A program made the position numbers and the translations under genes. Positions 6,602 to 9,221 of a DNA stretch of 9,221 nt are shown here, piece by piece. Numbering within the stretch: position 1 is the stretch's first letter; each line of letters begins with the position of its first letter. This DNA is from Nitrospirota bacterium (lineage in GTDB: Bacteria > Nitrospirota > Thermodesulfovibrionia > UBA6902 > DSMQ01): the NCBI GenBank assembly GCA_016207865.1, contig JACQZD010000009.1, positions 1 to 9,221 of the forward strand. Reading direction: 5' to 3'. Below the pieces are notes generated by a model. The model worked only from the letters and a program-made list of their open reading frames with translations. It searched no databases and had not been told where the DNA came from.

Positions 6602-7244
6602 CCCTCAACTCCTCCTCTATAATCGCTTTAAAATATTCATAGGGCCTGTTGCCGACCGCCTTTCTGCCGTTGATAAAAAAAGTCGGGGTGTTATACAAAT
6701 CCAAATCAAAGGCGAGTTTCTTATCGCGCTCTATAATTTTCAGATGTTTCATGGCATCAAGGGATTCCGTGAATCTATTTATGTCCAGCCCCAGCTCCTG
6801 AGCATATTTTATAAGGCTGTTCCTGTCAAGTCTGGGGGATTTCTTAAACAGCAAATCATGCATCTCCCAGAATTTCCCCTGCTCCCTTGCGGCAAGCGAC
6901 GCCTCTGCGGCAATGTGCGAGTAGTCACGGTATTTGTATGGGTAGTGCTTTATCACAAGGCGTATTTTGCCTTTGTAGTTATTCAGCAGTTTTTTGACGG
7001 TCGGACCGACCCCCGTGCAGTGCGGTCACTGGAAATCAAGAAATTCAATCATAGTGACAGGCGCGTCAGGCGGACCGTAAACAGGCGAGTCTTCAAGGGG
7101 AACGGGGTAGCGCTTTTCTTCGGCGTAGGACAACGGTATGATAATTAAAAAAATAAAAACTACGGCAATAAATTTAGATTCCCTGCGGTCTTGCCGCAGG
7201 GAATCTAATGTGCTGTTGTTACGCCTCTTCGTAAGACAAAACAT
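6588..7244 (-). CDS. DsbA-like thioredoxin-fold selenoprotein (Sec-P-H-C), TGA recoded at 7026-7028
   Basis: Predicted periplasmic thiol/selenol-disulfide oxidoreductase of 218 residues if TGA is read as selenocysteine. Residues 24-41 form a signal peptide (KFIAVVFIFLIIIPLSYA). The family entry motif VTMIEFLDFQ (63-72) is followed by TGA at 73 and then PHC (74-76), so Sec takes the place of the nucleophilic cysteine of a CPHC centre. The frame stays open and family-like after it: PTVKKLL, IKHYPYKY, a helical insert, then NTPTFFING with cis-proline P187. Without recoding there would be a 72-residue stub, and the remainder (from a GTG at 6956) would lack the redox centre. The ATG at 7244 overlaps the NrfD gene by 26 bases and lacks a clear Shine-Dalgarno; no other standard start precedes the signal peptide. 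A nonsense mutation is the alternative, but the exact position and the hairpin after TGA argue against it. Confidence 0.78.
6996..7028 (-). promoter_or_regulatory. Candidate bacterial SECIS element following the in-frame UGA
   Basis: Directly after the UGA (7026-7028), 18 bases lead to a hairpin: GGUC (7008-7011) pairs with GACC (6999-7002) around the loop GGUCC (7003-7007). A further C-A/U-G pairing is possible below a GGG bulge. Bacterial SECIS elements bound by SelB sit immediately 3' of the UGA and carry GG(U) in the apical loop. The GGU here is codon +7 after UGA, which is the offset I recall for E. coli fdhF. The bulged U of the E. coli element is not obvious. Fold judged by eye. Confidence 0.6.
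7174..7208. repeat. Perfect 15-bp inverted repeat within the DsbA-like signal-peptide region
   Basis: TTAGATTCCCTGCGG (7174-7188) and CCGCAGGGAATCTAA (7194-7208) are perfect complements around a five-base loop. It lies 11 bases past the NrfD stop codon in the direction of transcription and codes for residues 13-24 of the DsbA-like precursor. A T-rich stretch follows only about 14 bases later, so a standard terminator is doubtful. It may be a dispersed palindromic repeat, an mRNA-processing or stability hairpin between NrfD and DsbA-like cistrons, or a translation attenuator. Confidence 0.75.
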
Positions 7245-8352
7245 TTAAATATTTTACCGCTAATTTAAATAAAACAGCTCCGAATGCAATAAGAAATAAG
7301 GTGACCATAATCTCATTTCCGGTTGGGAAATATCGCACTCCCCTTTCGCCTGCATGCTTCAACAGTCCGAATACTGCTATATTCATACGGTTAATTACAA
7401 CTCCGCCGATTACCAGTATATCAACGAGAAAGATTCCTCCAATGCTGTTCCTGATGCCGGGCAGCAGCAGTAAAATCAGCGGTATTACAACTCCTACGGA
7501 CATCTCAAGCAGATACATCATTGATTCCATACTGCCGGTAAATGCCGCAGCCGCCCCCGGTCCTGTCAAAAGTAAATAGATTTTTAAAATAAGATAGAAC
7601 GCTATTGTAATGATGGACCCGCGGGCCAAGCCCGAAAAAATGCCCATATTTGCAGAGTGGTTGAAAAACTTAGAGCTGAGTATTGATACAAAACTTACCA
7701 TGCAAAGACCCATCATGACAGCCGATACGAGGAAACTGAAAGGCAGGGTCTGGCTGTACCAAAGGCTATGCAGTTTGTCCGGAACTATCAGATATACTGC
7801 CCCGAGAGAAGACTGATGGAGCACTGAAAGGAGCGTTCCGAAAAGGGCAATGGGGACCATGAGCTTCTCAATTATTTTCTTCAGCCCTCCAAGTTTCAGC
7901 TTTTCCAGCAGCATTGGGCTGGACTCAAGTCCCAGCACAGTAGTGTAAAGGATAACATGAATTGCAACTATGAACATCACTGAGCGAATCTGCCACATGA
8001 CCATCGGATGCCAGATTCTCATTGGATGGCCTATATCCAGAAATATGGTGAATGCCGCAAGCAGATAGCCGATGAATGCGGTGAGTATGGCAGGCCTTGC
8101 AATAGGCTTGTATTTTTTCATGTTAAGGAGATACACGGCGCTTGCTATTACGAAACCTCCTGCCGCCATTGCAACGCCTCCCAGAACATTAAACCCTATC
8201 CAGAGACCCCAGGGAAAGTCGTCCTGCAAATTTGTGGTTATTTCGCCCAGCGTCAATTTTTTATATACAGCTAAAGCGCCCGCAATTATTACAATAAGCA
8301 GCCCGAGTGTGACAGGGGTAAAAAGCTTTATTTTATCTTGTGCCGGCGTCAT
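7219..8352 (-). CDS. HybB/NrfD-family membrane subunit of a molybdopterin oxidoreductase complex
   Basis: Integral membrane subunit (377 residues) that would exchange electrons between the iron-sulfur subunit and the quinone pool. It has about ten hydrophobic helices, at roughly 12-30, 50-76, 87-105, 123-141, 163-181, 203-225, 245-263, 276-297, 306-322 and 346-366. HybB-like signatures are DDFPWGLWIGFNV (44-56), LDIGHPMRIWHPM (105-117), LLTGPGAAAAFTGSMES (261-277), NRMNIAVFG (321-329) and YFPTGNE (341-347). NrfD-type proteins bind no heme, unlike the FdnI cytochrome b of classical formate dehydrogenase N. The start is well supported by AGGAGG nine bases upstream. It lies immediately after the iron-sulfur gene, whose restored reading frame ends at 8354. 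The 3' end overlaps the DsbA-like gene by 26 bases. Confidence 0.92.
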   Translation of the reverse strand: MTPAQDKIKLFTPVTLGLLIVIIAGALAVYKKLTLGEITTNLQDDFPWGLWIGFNVLGGVAMAAGGFVIASAVYLLNMKKYKPIARPAILTAFIGYLLAAFTIFLDIGHPMRIWHPMVMWQIRSVMFIVAIHVILYTTVLGLESSPMLLEKLKLGGLKKIIEKLMVPIALFGTLLSVLHQSSLGAVYLIVPDKLHSLWYSQTLPFSFLVSAVMMGLCMVSFVSILSSKFFNHSANMGIFSGLARGSIITIAFYLILKIYLLLTGPGAAAAFTGSMESMMYLLEMSVGVVIPLILLLLPGIRNSIGGIFLVDILVIGGVVINRMNIAVFGLLKHAGERGVRYFPTGNEIMVTLFLIAFGAVLFKLAVKYLNVLSYEEA

Positions 8353-8357
8353 TTCAT

Positions 8358-9059
8358 TTATCCTCCTCGTGCATATTTTTGTTCCTGCGCGTGATAATCC
8401 AGCTGCCTATGCCGGCAGCCAGTACTACGCCTATGATGGCCGGGATGCCGGAGATGTATTTCCAGGTCAGATCTGGAAGAACCGCATCGCCGTTCGCCGT
8501 AAATATGATTGAAGTATCTCCCGGGATTTTCGCTCAGCCTCCGCCTTGCTTCTTTCAGATTATTTTCAATACTGTCCCCGAAATGAATTGTTCCTGAAGG
8601 GCACGTCTTTGCACAGGCCGGAATTTTATTATCCAATATTCGCTCGTGACAGAACGTGCATTTCTGGATCCTGGGGGATATGCTCTCCCATTCAAACTTA
8701 GGTATATTGAACGGACAGGCGAGCATACAGTAACGACAGCCGATGCACCGTTCCGCGCGATATATTACAGGACCCTCTTTTGTTTTAAACAATGCAGCTA
8801 CGGGGCAGGCAGATACACAGGAAGGCTTTTTGCAATGGAAACATCCATTCCTGGCAAAATTCCGTGACAGATGGCCGTCCTTTTCTGATTCAAAGAAATC
8901 GATGTTGGTGTAGGTTTTTGCATTCAGTTTAACCGGGTTTGTGAATTTGGGACTTATTTTGGTCTTATCCGCCTGATTCTGGTTCCACTGTTTACAGGCT
9001 ACCTGGCATCCCCTGCATCCGTTGCATTTCGTCATGTCTATTAGAAAACTTGATTCCAT
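8358..9059 (-). CDS. Four-cluster [4Fe-4S] electron-transfer subunit (FdnH/HybA-like), frameshifted near C-terminus
   Basis: Ferredoxin-like subunit that would carry electrons from the molybdopterin subunit to the NrfD-type membrane subunit. Sixteen cysteines in four groups fit four [4Fe-4S] clusters: C12/C15/C18/C22, C73/C76/C81/C85, C105/C108/C111/C115 and C134/C137/C149/C153. Family features include KCNGCRGCQVACKQWN at the start and ARRRLSENPGRYFNHIYG near 171-188. After residue ~188 the frame turns into Arg/His-rich non-family sequence and stops at 8358. In the +1 frame the same DNA encodes DLTWKYISGIPAI, then a hydrophobic helix, then RRNKNMHEEDK and a TGA at 8354-8356, two bases from the NrfD start. 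That is the expected C-terminal membrane anchor. The shift coincides with a 7-bp tandem duplication (8486-8499). The start ATG follows a G-rich Shine-Dalgarno-like run. No signal peptide is visible. Confidence 0.88.
   Translation of the reverse strand: MESSFLIDMTKCNGCRGCQVACKQWNQNQADKTKISPKFTNPVKLNAKTYTNIDFFESEKDGHLSRNFARNGCFHCKKPSCVSACPVAALFKTKEGPVIYRAERCIGCRYCMLACPFNIPKFEWESISPRIQKCTFCHERILDNKIPACAKTCPSGTIHFGDSIENNLKEARRRLSENPGRYFNHIYGERRCGSSRSDLEIHLRHPGHHRRSTGCRHRQLDYHAQEQKYARGG
8486..8499. repeat. 7-bp near-perfect tandem duplication at the frameshift point
   Basis: On the minus strand the sequence reads CGGCGAA then CGGCGAT. Removing one unit gives TAC-GGC-GAT-GCG and joins the conserved HIYG to DAVLPDLTWK in one frame, so the duplication (7 = 1 modulo 3) is enough to explain the frameshift in the iron-sulfur subunit. 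Confidence 0.65.
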
Positions 9060-9071
9060 TTTATACCCCCC

Positions 9072-9221
9072 CTATCCCTGTGCCTTTTCGACATTAACCA
9101 TAAAGGCTTTTGTTTCGGGAATCAATGTATTTGCATCGCCTATAGTTGGTGTGAGAAGATTGGTGCTGTCCCCTCCGCTTCCATCTTCAGGATATTGCCA
9201 TCCAAAACACCATGGAATGCC
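9072..9221 (-). CDS. Formate-dehydrogenase-like molybdopterin oxidoreductase alpha subunit, C-terminal end only
   Basis: The 49 residues before the TAG stop (9072-9074) begin GIPWCFGWQYPEDG and continue with NLLTPTIGDANTLIPETKAF. This pattern (GIPW-x-FGW, then N-LLTP-x-x-GDAN-x-x-IPE-x-KAF) is what I know from the end of FdnG/FdoG-type formate dehydrogenase alpha subunits of the DMSO-reductase family, in the molybdopterin-guanine-dinucleotide binding domain. The rest, including the catalytic Sec or Cys residue, lies beyond the window. The downstream iron-sulfur gene starts 12 bases after the stop. The order alpha, [4Fe-4S], NrfD supports a membrane-bound formate-dehydrogenase-like complex, but other substrates are possible. 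Confidence 0.8.
   Translation of the reverse strand, partial: GIPWCFGWQYPEDGSGGDSTNLLTPTIGDANTLIPETKAFMVNVEKAQG

Noticed and set aside
6402..7148. Plus-strand open frame of 248 codons opposite the DsbA-like and peroxidase genes
   Set aside because: It has no recognisable domain and begins opposite conserved peroxidase motifs; its IPAKAGIQ is just the reverse reading of the palindromic repeat.
7026..7244. Reading 7026-7244 as a complete 72-residue gene, with 6588-6956 as a second gene
   Set aside because: Both are in the same frame and make a single DsbA-like domain when the TGA is read through; each half alone lacks part of the fold or the redox centre.
9064..9073. Run of G before the iron-sulfur gene as a phase-variable tract
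   Set aside because: It is only seven bases long and serves plausibly as the ribosome-binding site; no evidence of length variation can be seen.
1..9221. CRISPR arrays, tRNA or rRNA genes, insertion sequences
   Set aside because: I saw no regularly spaced direct repeats, no tRNA-like cloverleaf, and no transposase or terminal repeats in the window.

Overview
The window (about 45% GC by eye) looks like a chromosomal piece of a Gram-negative anaerobic or facultative bacterium with a respiratory, periplasm-oriented metabolism. The gene set (molybdopterin oxidoreductase, four-cluster ferredoxin subunit, HybB/NrfD membrane subunit, diheme peroxidase) and codon use would fit Nitrospirota (Thermodesulfovibrionia-like) or Desulfobacterota. 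This assignment is a guess from gene content only.

Layout. Left part, minus strand: an EamA/DMT transporter (cut by the left edge) preceded by a membrane-anchored GAF-HD-GYP protein. The HD-GYP reading frame loses its normal C-terminal end and runs out of frame into the transporter gene. A 226-base divergent intergenic region (2599-2824) follows. A plus-strand HDAC/AcuC-family deacetylase (2825-3709) overlaps tail-to-tail by 19 bases with the end of a long minus-strand gene run. Read in transcription order from the right edge, that run is: C-terminus of a formate-dehydrogenase-like molybdopterin subunit, [4Fe-4S] subunit, HybB/NrfD membrane subunit, DsbA-like thioredoxin-fold protein, diheme cytochrome c peroxidase, PAS histidine kinase. 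The genes are separated by a few bases or overlap, so they probably form one operon.

Main discovery. The DsbA-like gene appears as two pieces split by an in-frame TGA at 7026-7028. The TGA sits exactly at the first cysteine of a C-P-H-C redox motif, giving Sec-P-H-C. The protein continues in frame on both sides, with a signal peptide before and a DsbA-type cis-proline TPT motif after. Immediately downstream is a hairpin with a GGU loop, at the same codon offset (+7) as I recall for the E. coli fdhF SECIS. I read this as a selenoprotein, a periplasmic DsbA-like Sec oxidoreductase within a formate-dehydrogenase/peroxidase operon. It would be wrongly annotated as two truncated genes or a pseudogene.

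Other notable points. The [4Fe-4S] subunit has a frameshift that coincides with a 7-bp near-perfect tandem duplication; removing one copy restores a C-terminal membrane anchor ending just before the NrfD start. Short palindromes lie inside the signal-peptide coding regions of two neighbouring genes: a 15-bp perfect inverted repeat in the DsbA-like gene, and a 'WIPAFAGMT'-encoding repeat in the peroxidase. Together the operon would make a membrane formate-dehydrogenase-like complex, periplasmic thiol/selenol and peroxide chemistry, and a cytoplasmic sensor kinase.
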